A model generated the notes under the pieces. The model was not told the origin of the DNA and did no database searches. It saw only the letters and a list, made by a program, of their open reading frames with translations. A stretch of 64,000 nt of DNA from Hymenopus coronatus. Its lineage: Eukaryota; Arthropoda; Insecta; Mantodea; Hymenopodidae. A program made the position numbers and the translations under genes. Location of the stretch: assembly GCA_030762935.1 (NCBI GenBank), contig CM060881.1, positions 103,326,001-103,390,000 of the forward strand, in the 5' to 3' direction. Positions 11,791 to 22,508 of this stretch are shown here, one piece after another. The first letter of the stretch is position 1; each line of letters starts with the position of its first letter.

Positions 11791-13183
11791 ATACTAGCTA
11801 TTTATAGATGACTTTCAACAGAGATACGATAACCCTAAAAGTTTTGTTTTCCCATTCATACTGATTAAAGTATTCGCGCTGAGGTTTGTCCATAGTCTTT
11901 AAAACCTGTAGCAGCAGCACCTTGTATGGATACAGCCAAAGCCTCTTATGCAAGCCATTGTTCATTGTTGATCATCTCATTTCCAACACTGGCCGTCGTC
12001 GTCGGGTCGCATCATTTCGTCCCCGACATCATTCCGTCCAAATTCCAGGTAAAGACAAATTAAGTTTCAGTTTGCTATCTGCCAGAGCTTCATTTCGGCC
12101 CATCCATTGACAACTGCGCTAACGAGCAGAGAAGTTAACGTTCGACTTGCTAATTGAACCTGGGACTTTACATAATAAAGACATTTATGTAAGAAGTGAA
12201 ATTTGATATTTCACGACACGTTTATAAACGTTTGTAAATGCATGTGTTTTACACTTATATAACATCAAATTAACATATTTTGTGAGCTTTGCCAATAGCA
12301 TCAGCTTCACTCCGCAATATTGTGAGAACTTCCACACGCAATATTAGATTGTGATAACTGTATACTAAAAAAAATCGCTGTACTCGACGATAATCAATGA
12401 ATTCTTCAAAGCTTCCTTTCTTTAGAGTTTTAAATGGTTAACGGCTACATTGAAGTGTTGCAATAGGGGTAGAAATTTAAGGTCTGGTAGCAAAACTAAG
12501 GTGTAGCTTGCGCTTTGTCAGTTATATTGTATTACTCAAAATGCTTGATGTAGTAATAGGTCTTATATTTAACATGCCAATAATTTGTCAGTTCATATAC
12601 GCAATCTTAAATGGTATATTATAAAACATCAGCATATGGCGTTGTCAAATCATAGCATTATTCCAACATTTTAGTCCATTTGTTTAAAGAAAGAGAGATT
12701 TCTTAAAAATGTTCCTAATGACTTCAGACAGGTACTTGGCCCAACTCCTGGTTTGGGGACAAAATGATGCTCTTTAACAGCTCATTATCCCGTTTAAGGA
12801 TCCGAAAAACTGTAATGGACGAGTTGTGACATTTCTCTAAGAATTTTACCTTTGGACGAAATGATGCTGGGACGAATTAATGCCGCCCCATCGTAGTCAC
12901 CGATCTTGTGGACTCCTCGCAAATTCCTGCGTACCTTGTCGCGTTGGCGTCTGAAACAGATGGACGACCCGCCCCCCTTTTTATGCAGAACCCTACCTGT
13001 TTCCATTAATGACACATGCCAAACCCAAACAGTTGGTCCAGACTATACCGTGTTGAAACTTTGTAGCACTTGGTATTGGTCGCTGCCTGTATGAACTAGA
13101 CCACACACTGAGCTTCCTCCTGAGGCGTCCATATTTTATTAAGTTTTCAAGTTCAGTTTAGCGTCCAAATTGCGTCCTTTGGA
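11791..13183. other. Unassigned DNA with two related GC-richer blocks
   Basis: Positions 12007-12045 and, inverted, 12850-12884 share a motif of the form TTTGGACGAAATGATGC with a second GACGAA following. The surrounding blocks (11990-12120 and 12740-13100) are GC-richer than the rest and may be arms of an old element. Frames of 62 to 74 codons match nothing I know. Confidence 0.4.
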
Positions 13184-13283
13184 AACTAAAAAGACCCCTC
13201 TGAGTTATCTTATCACATGTTGAAGACCAATTTTCAATATCTGGTATAGTTTTAAACTTATTAAAAACATTAGTTTTAAAAAT
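13184..13283 (+). repeat. R325 repeat, end of unit 0
   Basis: The block GAGTTATCTTATCACATGTT through TTAGTTTTAAAAAT matches the end of the 325-bp units at 14085 and 14410. It is cut off by Rep-A copy 6 and resumes after it at 14044. Confidence 0.7.
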
Positions 13284-14043
13284 GTGATGTGTCCCCATTC
13301 TCTACATCTCTGCTAAAATTATTGTTAATAAGCTTATTCTTCTTTTACTTTATGCTATTAGAGAAAAAATGATCAGAAATGACCTTATTACTTGTTTCCA
13401 TTTAAATAGAAGAGAGATAAGGGAGTACTATATGTTAAAGTGATAATCAAACGCTGATTGCTATGTGACAAGTTCCTTTGTTTGTATGGACAGAAGTTGA
13501 CAAATTCTCGTATGAGAAAAGTATAAGTATTTAAAGCTGAAACAAACAATAAGAAATATCTTAAAAACGGTGAACCCCACGAAAAAACGTATATAACAAA
13601 TTGTGCCTTTAACGAGGTTTACATTTTCCATTAAGTAAGTTTTTTTATATCTCTTACGGTTTACTAGTTATGAAAAATTCCGCAAAATTCATCCAGACTA
13701 AATATGTCTTAAGAGATATACATTTTATTTGTCATGTAAATATCTTTAATATACGATATTTTAATCAAAATAATTAGAGCCATTTTTGAGAAAGTCAAAA
13801 TGTTGGAACATTTTTTCGTGTAAATACCGAGTTTGGTATTTACGGACTTTTCTGACCACAAAAACACAGACAGACAGACAGACACACACACACATACACG
13901 CGTAAATGTTCTAAAAATGCTTCTTTTTGTATTCAAGGGGTCTCAAAACATGTATTTTCGGTGAAATCTCGGTATCAAATTTTTGAGAGCAATACAATGC
14001 CTTCTCTATACACTATGTATATAGTACGTGTAGAGAAAGAACA
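13281..14043 (-). mobile_element. Rep-A copy 6, inserted in an R325 repeat
   Basis: A reverse copy from GTGATGTGTCCCCATTCTCT to the hairpin end CACTATGTATATAGTACGTG then TAGAGAAAG. The CA tract is at 13865-13900. R325 sequence flanks it on both sides: TTAGTTTTAAAAA on the left, then an AAATAGT...GACAAC block on the right that continues the unit. The pre-insertion site was therefore an A-tract. Confidence 0.87.
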
Positions 14044-14682
14044 AATAGTTTATGGACAACATATGTACTTAATTATGCTATTTCTGTTCGGAATAATTGC
14101 AAATTAACCATATTACAATTAAAATAACTCGATAAATTTAGAATGAAGAAAGTGTAAATAATACTTCAACATTTCACAGTCATTGTAGCATGGTCATTAG
14201 TTCCTATGTCTCTGCTTGTTTTTCAGGTTAGACACACAGAGAACTGATACCGGCTGAAGGAATTAAAGTTTATTTACCGATAAAAACTTTGAGTTATCTT
14301 ATCACATGTGGAAAACGATTTGTGAATATCTAATATAGTTTTCAAGTTATTAAAGTCTTAAGTTTTAAAAATAAATTAGTGACAACCTGTATATTTCTTA
14401 ACTACTTTTTCTGTTCGGAATAGCAATAAATAAACCACATTCCAATTAAAATAACTCGATAAATTTGTAATGAAACAAAGTGAAAGTAGTTCTTTAATAA
14501 TTCACAATCATTATAACACGTTCATTAGTTAGTTTCTATGTATCTGTTTGTTTTTCGGGTCACATACATAGAAAACTGATACCGGCTAAAAGAGTTAAAG
14601 TTTAGTTACTCAATGAAAACTTTAGCAGTTATCTTATCACATGTTGAAAACCATTTATCACTATCTAGTATAGCTATAAATA
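14044..14682 (+). repeat. R325 tandem repeat, about two units
   Basis: Landmarks recur about 325 to 336 bp apart: TTTCTGTTCGGAATA at about 14085 and 14410, AACTGATACCGGCT at about 14246 and 14575, and TTATCTTATCACATGT at about 14294 and 14630. Together with the fragment at 13184-13283 this gives about 2.3 tandem units. A dispersed copy interrupted by a SINE is at about 17585-18060. It is non-coding. The second unit is cut short where the hAT element begins. Confidence 0.8.
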
Positions 14683-15039
14683 GGGATCGGATAATTATGC
14701 ATTAAAAAACGTAAAATATGTATGTAATTATGTGGTATAAAACGAAGATATATGCATCAACAACCTAGTATATATGTCGTATCCAAACTCTCTCAAAAAT
14801 TATGAAATAATACTTTTTAAAAATCTATATTTTTAATTATTTTTATATTTATTATATTGGAAAATGCAGGTTAACATTATAATCCACAAAAATAATAAAT
14901 TAATGTAAAGCTCAGCGAATTTGTGTACTGGAACAGCTGCTGCTGAAGTAAACTTAACTCTTCCCATTGCATTGTATAACAGTAACTATTTTAAGGTTTT
15001 GAAAACTGAAACGATTTTCTGAGAATTGATTTGTACTGA
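14683..15039. other. Probable 3' flank and end of the hAT element
   Basis: R325 unit 2 breaks off after CTAGTATAGC, and TAGGGATCGGATAATTATGC begins at about 14683. This has the look of a hAT terminal repeat (TAGGG start). It is the expected place, downstream of the minus-strand transposase gene. A matching inverted end on the other side was not found. The remainder is AT-rich. Confidence 0.4.
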
Positions 15040-16174
15040 GAAAAATAACGTTCGGCAACACAGACGTTATAGATACATATTTAAACTTTACACATTTTCC
15101 AGTGAGAATGTTTCTTCAATGTCCAACAATTTGCTCTCCGTTTTACCAGAAATTATATTTGCAATATGTTTTAATGTATGCTACCTTGGATTTTTCTGTA
15201 GTACATATTCAACATTTTTAAAGTACTTTTTTGCAACTTGACCTGGCGCAGATTTTAGATTTAGTGAGAGACTTTTTATTAAAGTTAATTTGTGAAAAAT
15301 CGTACGTCTTTTCGTTCGACCGCTGTGAAATGCAGTTGAAATTTGACTTAATGTAAATTAATTCTTCCTTTATTCCATACCTACATAGAGCACCTTTGTT
15401 TCGAAAATGCTTTCTGCTTCGTTTTCATTTAGTTCTTGAAGTATGTTCTCGATAATGTCAAAATTGTTAGAATAGTATAATTATGTCAGGAGGTCCCCCC
15501 ATCTCGTAATGATTGGCTCAGGAGGAAGTGGAATTCCTGGAGCCAACTGTTTAAACAAACTGATTCTATTCGGAGATTTAAGAAAAACCTTTTTTGCGCT
15601 TGATATTAAACTATTAACTGTAAGAAAATTTAAGCACATAGTTTCAATGCTTTGCATTGCAGGGGCTGCGTCAGATAAAAACAAAACTATATTTTCATAC
15701 CTAGTTCTCTGTGGCCATAAGAGCAACATTGCATTATTAAATATTTTCACAAATGCTGAATTATTTGTCGATGCCTGTTAGAAGATAAGCCTTTAACAGT
15801 CCATTTACATGGAGCATACCGACAATTACATTTCATATAGATCGTTTACATGCATCTGGAGGTTCATCCATGCAAACCCAGATTAGATTATCCTTAATAG
15901 AATCACGAATTTCTTGCATTGTGTTTTTTCATCAAGTAATGGAACATAATGTTTGCAAAGAGTAGAATCATGTGGTATAGCCTGTTTTATATTCGTTTCT
16001 AAGAATGAACGTTTTTTAAGATGTTCTAATTTATAGAGCGGAATATTAGCACAAGCGAAAGCTTCATATAGGTCCTTATTAAAGGTTGACAACTGGACAA
16101 CTGGAGGCCTGAAGTTGAACAAGTTGCTTCTTATGGGATACCCGTATTGACATTTAGCATCGACTGTTTAGCAC
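15040..16174 (-). pseudogene. hAT-family (DUF659-type) transposase, central and C-terminal part
   Basis: Read leftward from 16174, the frames give successive blocks typical of arthropod hAT transposases with a DUF659 domain. These are an N-terminal segment with LSTFNKDLYEAFACANIPLY, a segment around 15800-15885 with NLIWVCMDEPPD, the LFLSDAAPAMQSIETMC block (15640-15700), SSAKKVFLKSPNR, and PPEPIITRWGDLL (15481-15560). A downstream stretch then resembles the region before the hAT dimerisation domain (about 15050-15470). Stops and frameshifts separate the blocks, so it cannot make a transposase. In intact relatives this protein cuts and pastes its own element. The N-terminal exon-like piece lies beyond a Rep-A insertion at 17045-17192. 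Confidence 0.85.
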
Positions 16175-16175
16175 T

Positions 16176-17004
16176 TTTTTACTTTCTTTATACGCACTAT
16201 GTATAGTGCATAGAGAAGGTATTGCACTCCACCCAAAAATTCAATACCGAGATTTCACCATAAATATATGTTTTAGGGTCCCCTTTATCTAAAAAAAGCA
16301 TTTTCGGAAAAAAGGTCCATGTGCGTGTGTCCGTGTGAATGTGAACACGATAAGTCAAAAACAAAGAGTTGGTAAAATACCAAACTTGGTATTTAAGTTT
16401 AGTATCTTCCAGGGATGCAGCACGAGGATTTTGAGAAAAATCCCCCACTCCCAACTACCCTTTACATGGAATTTTTTTCGAAAATTTTGATTTTCTCAAA
16501 AATGGCTCTAACGATTTTGATTAAAATGTAAGAAATTAAAGATTCTTACCTGACAAATAAAATGTATATCTTCTATTTTCTGGGAATAGCCTCTGAAGAG
16601 TATTTTATTTTGGATGAATTTTACGGAATTTTTAATAACTGCTAAACCGTAAGAGATGGACAAAAATTTACTACACGAAAAATGTAAAGCACATTAAAAC
16701 ACACAATTTATGTTCTATATATATTTTTTCGTAGATTTCATCGTTTTTGAGACATTCCTTGTTTTTGGTTTCTGCTTTGAAAAACGTATACTTTTCTCAT
16801 ACAGGAATTTGTCAACTGCAGTCCATACAAACAAAAGAACTTCAGTGGCATAGCAACCAGGTTTTGATTACAAGGAAGCATGTAATAAGACTATTTCTGC
16901 TAATTGTTTCTGATTAGCATGAAGTAAATAGAAGCATAAGCATTTTAACAATAATTTGTTGCAGAGATGTAGAGAAAGTTATGTGAATGGAACACATCAG
17001 GTTT
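16176..17004 (+). mobile_element. Rep-A copy 7, inserted in the hAT gene
   Basis: A full-length 829-bp copy. The hairpin end TACTTTCTTTATACGCACTA then TGTATAGTGCATAGAGAAGG is at the left. A short GT tract lies at about 16320-16345. The far end GATGTAGAGAAAGTTATGTG then AATGGAACACATCAGG is at the right. hAT coding similarity runs up to the T-tract before it and continues beyond it, so this copy broke the transposase gene. Confidence 0.92.
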
Positions 17005-17044
17005 TGTTAGTGAAATATTTTTGAAATGTTTTGCTATTTATTAT

Positions 17045-17192
17045 TTTGCGTCTCTTGGAAGCGATTGTCTGCATTTACACGCCTTTCACACGCAACACTA
17101 AATAAAATTAGTCCATTTGTAGTAAGCACACCTTCGTTTTCTCGTACAAATATATTTAATTGAGTAGATAGCCTCGATTTCACTGGTGGCAT
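17045..17192 (-). pseudogene. hAT transposase N-terminal piece
   Basis: The minus strand has an ATG at 17192-17190 opening a frame that starts MPPVKSRLSTQLNIFVRE and continues with a block like LILFSVACERRVNADNRFQ. This matches the N-terminal region of arthropod DUF659-type hAT transposases, a BED-like CxxC zone with one cysteine apparently lost. The frame stops near 17045. The rest of the protein continues at 16174 and below, across Rep-A copy 7. Upstream DNA to about 17360 could hold the element's 5' end, but no terminal repeat is clear. Confidence 0.75.
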
Positions 17193-17584
17193 TTTATCCG
17201 CTATAACTAGAGAACGCTGGAAGTTAACGCAATCACTTTACACGCACAAACAAAACAAAACTGCATCTGTAATAATTTTACATCAGCAGTTCTTTGACAT
17301 AATACTCTCCGCGTTAACAATCGGAAAATCTTTGAAAATGCGATACTTACCGCTCGCCGTTTATTGTCTCAGCCTTTTTTTTTTTTTTTCTTCTATTACA
17401 TTTTTAAAACATTTTCCTGTGGAAAATCGAAAATATGTATAATTGTAAAGACATTATCTAAAGGTTATGCAATTACGAAAACATCGAAATATACAAAAAC
17501 GTGTACAATACAATTTACATTTTTTGGACTCAGGAAACATTATTTCGTGCACATTTTGTTTTAACATAACTATCCTAACCCTTG
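17193..17584. other. Probable 5' flank of the hAT element and AT-rich DNA
   Basis: It contains a T run of about 16 at 17372-17387 and no recognisable gene. The 66-codon frame at 17364-17564 is AT-driven. Confidence 0.35.
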
Positions 17585-18057
17585 TTATAATGCTATTAAA
17601 GTCTTAATTTTTAAACATAATTTATAACTACCTTATATATTTCTTAACTGAAATGAAATAGCGTTCTATTTATGGACGCTCTTTAACTGCTGTGGTTTTT
17701 AGCGTCCCATTCTATACTGGGCGTGAAAGACCGTTTAATTGTGCTCAGAGGCCTCTCTATCAGGCTTGAGGCTCTTTTACGTGCCATAAATCTACGACAC
17801 GGGACCAACGGCTTTACTTCCCTTCCGAGGAAGTCGTGCCCGAAAAAAATCCATCGTCCTCCGCCGGGTTTGAACCCACGGCCTTGGGTATATGAAGTTA
17901 GTATAACCATTATATCACGCAGGGCGACAATATTATTATTTCTTAACTGCTATTTATATTCGGAATAATGGTAAAAGAACCACATTCAAATTAAAAATGA
18001 AATTTATAATGAAACAAAGTGTAAGTAATACATTGAGAATACATAGGGAATTCATAC
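17585..18057 (+). repeat. R325 dispersed copy, split by a SINE
   Basis: The blocks ATTAAAGTCTTAATTTTTAA (17597 on) and, beyond the SINE, ATTCGGAATAATGGTAAAAG through ATGAAACAAAGTGTAAGTAA correspond to consecutive parts of the R325 unit at 14085-14680. SINE-2 at 17651-17936 sits between them. Confidence 0.72.
17651..17936 (-). mobile_element. SINE-2, tRNA-headed, with perfect 13-bp target duplication
   Basis: TATTTCTTAACTG occurs at 17638-17650 and 17937-17949, flanking the element exactly. On the minus strand the head has a tRNA-like TGATATAATGGTTATACT A-box region and a strong B box, GTGGGTTCAAACCCGGC. A body with GGTCTTTCACGCCCAGTATA follows. The host DNA is R325 sequence and can be read through if the SINE and one duplication are removed. 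Related copies are at about 37,935-38,175 and, as a fragment, at 27,405-27,447. Confidence 0.9.
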
Positions 18058-18166
18058 CCACTGGAGGAGTCAAATTATAGTTGCCTAAATATGGAAACCT
18101 TATGGAGAGAAAAACGCGGTTGCAATCTTTGGGAGGGCCATTTTTGTGCACGCCAGTGTACTTTAA
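18058..18166 (+). repeat. Rep-B, dispersed 110-bp repeat, copy 1
   Basis: The block TGGAGGAGTCAAATTATAGT to GTGCACGCCAGTGTAC resembles 47,640-47,750. Shared features are GTGGAGTCAA/GAGGAGTCAA, TACCTAAAG/TGCCTAAAT, GGAACCTTA/GGAAACCTTAT and TTGCAATCT. The family is not named here. Confidence 0.6.
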
Positions 18167-18579
18167 TTCATATGGTTAAGAACTCAGATAGGGTAAATTG
18201 CTGTAGCCATGTATGAGAGTGAGAATGTTGATGACGTAAAAGGAAGTCGATATGGATGAAAGGAAAAGGTGTTGATGGAGCATCGAAATTTGAGACAATT
18301 GGTTAATTGGAGCTTCAAATCATGCACAAAAACTTCAAATACGGATATTTCAATAACCTTGATTAATAATTATTATACTTTCTTTAAATATATGAAAATT
18401 TTAATCTTTGAAATTAATCACTTTTGCAAAAAATATTTTTAATTCCTATTATTGTTAGAATTATTTTGTCATTTTAATGCAATTATATATACTTATGTAC
18501 ATTCTTGGACATTTTAGTTGCATTTAATCACGTGGAACATTTTGAAGGTGTGAAAAGGTAACTTTGAGTAAAATACTGT
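18167..18579. other. AT-rich stretch, no gene recognised
   Basis: No frame or repeat boundary is recognised. Confidence 0.4.
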
Positions 18580-18614
18580 TTAGTGAAATAGTGCTAGGAA
18601 ATGGGTGTACTGAC

Positions 18615-18790
18615 GTTCTTTAAATGATGATGATGATAATGAGTGGTGTTTAAGGGCGCTAAACTTCGTGGTTATCAGCGCCCTCCAAAAACGAATGTGA
18701 TAAAATCCATAAATAAAATAACGGCTAAGAGAAAAAAAAGTGCTAGTTACATCACGTGAAGGTGTTGCATAAACAAGCAAGAAATAAGGT
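18615..18790 (-). mobile_element. SINE 3' end with ATC-type tail
   Basis: On the minus strand, GGAGGGCGCTGATAACCACG is followed by AAGTTTAGCGCCCTTAAACA, a GGGCGCT/AGCGCCC stem. It then runs into TCATTATCATCATCATCAT. This layout, a stem-forming tail and a CAT triplet run, is a familiar 3' end of insect tRNA-SINEs. The 5' head is not clear. Confidence 0.6.
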
Positions 18791-18969
18791 TTGTTCATTG
18801 TAATATACAGGTCATATCGGTGAACTTGTCTTTGGAGCCTTTGCCCATGGCAGTGATGCTATGGTGTAATCTTAACCAGGGGAAAATTCCGAAGAGCCGG
18901 GAAGCAATCATGAGACCCTACGCTCAGAAAACTTTTCGTCAGTTCAAATATGGTTTGCAATGTTTACTA

Positions 18970-19792
18970 TTTCTACTTTCTCTAAACGTACTATGTACAT
19001 AGTGTATAGAGAAACTATTGCAATGCACCCAAAATTTTGATACCGGGAGTTTACCGAAAATAAATATTTAGGGCCCCCCCTGAATCCAGAAAAAGCATTT
19101 TTGGAAAAAGATCCGTGTGTCTGCGTGTGTGTATGTGGACAGCATAGCTCAAAAACGAAAACTACATTAAATACCAAACTTGGTATTTAACTTTGGTATC
19201 TTCCAAGGATGCGACACGAGGATTTGTAAGAAAATCCTTCACCCCCAACTACGCTTTACATGGAACTTTTCTCAAAAATGGCTCTAACGATTTTGATTAA
19301 AATATTGTATAATAAAGATATTTACCTCAGAAATAAAATGTGTATTTTAAATTTTCTGCGAATAGCCTCTGAAGACTACCTTATTCTGGATCAATTTTAC
19401 GGAATTTTGCATAACTGCTAAACTGTATGGGATACACAAAAACTTACCACACAACAAAATCTAGACTATATTAAAACACGTAATTTAAGTTATATCATTT
19501 ACATTTTTCTTGGAGTTGATCGTTTTTGAGATATTCTTTGTTATTGGTTTCAGCTTTGAAAAACTTTTCTCATACCGGAATTTAACTCCTATTATTACAA
19601 ACAACCAGCTTTTGACTATCACTTTAACCTATGGTACTCACTTATTTCGCTTTTGCTTACAAGGGAGCAAGTAATAAGATTATTTATGATATTTTTTTCT
19701 CGATTAGCATAAATAAATAGAAGAATAAGTTTTTAATAACAATTTGTTGTAGAGATATAGAGAAAGTCATGTGAATGGAACACCAGATTTTT
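18970..19792 (+). mobile_element. Rep-A copy 8, full length
   Basis: The hairpin end TACTTTCTCTAAACGTACTA then TGTACATAGTGTATAGAGAA is at the left. A GT tract lies at 19115-19135. The far end ATATAGAGAAAGTCATGTGA then ATGGAACACCAGATTTTTA is at the right. Confidence 0.92.
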
Positions 19793-20233
19793 AAATGTGT
19801 AACTAAAAATAATTTTTGCCACATTAACCATTATAATCCGAACTGAAATATGGATGAGAACAGATGCCTGTTTCCGCATCGGTAATGAAAACATAACCCC
19901 CACCAGTTATAACGTACAACAATGTGAACAGTGGGCATAAATTAAATACATATGTTCTTTGGTAAACAAGGGAGGGCAACAGCATTATTTTTGTATCGAC
20001 TCACTCAAATGCGAGAACCATATCTGAACCAGACTTACAATGCAGCAATATTACTTTGGTTCACCATGTATAACAGCGGCTACATTTTAACATGTTCTAA
20101 TACTGCATTGGATAAGAATTAGGTCAAACTCATGTTTTCAACCACTATTGAGTTCAGTTATTCAGCGTGTAATTTTGCTTGTGTTGGTAATTAAGAACAA
20201 CGTACTGAATAATAATACTTTATTTTACTTTAG
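19793..20233. other. Intergenic, no gene recognised
   Basis: No recognisable gene or repeat. The composition is moderately AT-rich. Confidence 0.4.
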
Positions 20234-20247
20234 TAGAAGTATTTATT

Positions 20248-20502
20248 CGATCCCCAGTACCGGCGTGGGGATTTTTCCCCGCTGGGAGACCTAGCCCGGG
20301 GTGCACTCAGCCTCGTAAAGTCCCTGGGGGAGGCCAATTGAGGAGCTACTTGATGGAAAGTGGCGGCTCCAGGTCATGAGGACCACATTAACCGGCCGGG
20401 GGGCTTGAGGCGCTGACCACGTCTCACCCTATCCATGACGTCTGTAGTGGACCAAGATGGGCGACGCAGGGTTCCCCGTGAGCTGTCGTGCCATGGGGTT
20501 AT
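20248..20502 (+). mobile_element. SINE-3, 5'-truncated, with perfect 14-bp target duplication
   Basis: TAGAAGTATTTATT is present at 20234-20247 and again at 20503-20516. The 255-bp insert starts inside a B-box-like CGATCCCCAGTACC, so its 5' head is missing, as in 5'-truncated retroposons. It is strongly GC-rich (GGGGATTTTTCCCCGCTGGG, then GGGAGGCCAATTGAGGAGCT) against AT-rich flanks. The sharp composition edges coincide with the duplications. Confidence 0.88.
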
Positions 20503-20516
20503 TAGAAGTATTTATT

Positions 20517-21070
20517 AGGCTTACAATAATACAATATTTGCGCCACACAGCCTTTAAAATATTACCTACATATCTACTTTAAATATCTTCACAACATTGG
20601 AAATACACAAACACACACAACTACACACATTACAAAAACACCAAATAATATTTACAAAAATATCTTGGCCAGTTTTGGCTGTTTAGAATCACATTAAGAA
20701 TGAATCTGTTTGAAACTAAAACTGCATTCCTAACGTCCAGTTTATTAAGAGTAGTGTGTTTTCAGTTTAGTTATCTCTAAGTGGGCATGGCCCACAAAGA
20801 AAATACGCGCTTGTTTTTCTTGAGACCGCGGGTCGGACTGTGTAACTTTCAGTAGATGTGTCTCACTATAACGAATGTTGTATGGGAACTAAGTTTGACT
20901 GCATTATATAAGGCCAATGACCCCAAACTACCTAGGCATCAGATCGCTCATTGAGCGTGAAACGAAATGGATAGTTTATATCTATCTCGGTGCGGTTAAG
21001 ATCATCCAAACACAGCAGGTGGTAAGTTTAAAAGGAGATTGATTTGCAGGAAAACTGTTAGATTAATGTA
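20517..21070. other. Intergenic, no gene recognised
   Basis: An AC-rich patch lies near 20,590-20,640. A somewhat GC-richer patch at 20,770-20,900 is unrecognised. Nothing else is seen. Confidence 0.4.
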
Positions 21071-21702
21071 AAAAAAAAATCTGGTGTGCTTCATTCAAAT
21101 GACTTTCTCTACATCTCTGTAATAAATTATTATTAATAGACTGATTCTATTATCTGCTTCATGCAAATCGAGATAAACATTAATAGAAATAATCTTATTA
21201 CTTAGTCCTTTATAAGTCAAAGGAAAACACGGGAATACACTAGGCTAAACTGAAAATCAAATGTTTTAAAATGAGGTTGCTATGAGATTGAAATCCGTTT
21301 CTTTTCGTGACTAGGAGTCGACAAGTTTCCCTATGTGAACATTTTTAAGTATTTAAAACTGAAACCAATAATAAGGAATATCTTGGAAATGGCCTACTCC
21401 AAGAAAAAATGTTTATAATATAAATTTTTGTGTTTTATGAACAGCTGTGTACATGTTTTGTTAAGTGGATAAGTTTCATGTGTATGCAAGTACATTTTAT
21501 TTGTCATATAGATGTCTTAAATATTACATAAGGGATGTTATATGCTAAATATATATTATATATAAAATATTATGAATAGTAAATCAGAGTTTTTAATCAA
21601 AATCAAGAGCATTTTTGAGAAAATCAAAACTTTCGAAATTGTTTCCATGTAAAGCCTATTTGAGGTGGGGGGAAATTGGTCGCATCCTTGCAAGTTATTT
21701 CG
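21071..21702 (-). mobile_element. Rep-A copy 9, lacks hairpin end
   Basis: A reverse copy starting AAAAAAAATCTGGTGTGCTT with CTTTCTCTACATCTCTG. It runs through the conserved blocks to the GGTGGGGGG and GTCGCATCCTTG region, then stops before the microsatellite and hairpin end. An AT-rich block, TATATTATATATAAAATATT, at about 21,550-21,575 is an internal insertion or expansion. Confidence 0.82.
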
Positions 21703-22508
21703 AGTACTCTTCAAAAAAAATGGGTATGTTGTAACAATAAACTAGATTGGTGGACTTGTATGAATAAATCTTGTACTGGCCACATGCTGATTCTTAAAAA
21801 TTTTGAAATACAACTTTTACTATATGTTGAGACTCGAAACATAAGGATAGATCAATTAAATTTTGCAGTTTCATGCCTAAAGTTTTTATGTTCCATGTAT
21901 AACAAATTGTTGTAGCAGTTAATAAGAGGTTATGTTTAAGAGATGATGTTAAGCTATTCACATCTGTGGATAACAACATTCTTCATTCGCTGAAATTAAT
22001 TTTGTGAAGATTATATAATTTCATATTGGTATATAATATTTTAATTGCAGAAAGGCACCTAAGTCAGCCAACATTAAATATATTTGTACTCTAAATTATT
22101 TTGATTATGAGTATTTGCCTATACAGTATCTATTTATAGTAATCAGAAGTCTATCCTGTATTTATTTTGTAATTCTATATATCGTAATTATTGAGCTAGA
22201 CAGTTTTTTTTTAATTTTCCACATATTTTCTTAAAATGAACTTAGGTACCTTTCTGCAACGACATATTCAATTAAAATATACTCTTCAGGGATATTATAC
22301 ATATATGTAAATATATATAAAAACTAGCTGTTTTTGTCTATTTATATATTTTATGCAGAGTTTAGACGTCTAAGTAATTCTTTTTGGAATGTCGTATTAT
22401 ACCTACTGAATTTTTCGTAAATGCAGATTGAGACAAATAGGAATGCAGGGAAAAGGCAAAGGAGAAAAAATATATAAACTCTCGATATCAGAAAAGCTTA
22501 CATAGAGC
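21703..22508. other. AT-rich stretch, no gene recognised
   Basis: Frames of 61 to 79 codons (21,676-21,979) on both strands have no recognisable similarity. The remainder is AT-rich. Confidence 0.4.

Noticed and set aside
17840..17936. tRNA-like heads of SINEs as functional tRNA genes
   Set aside because: The A and B boxes are present, but the sequences do not close a full cloverleaf by eye and continue into SINE bodies.
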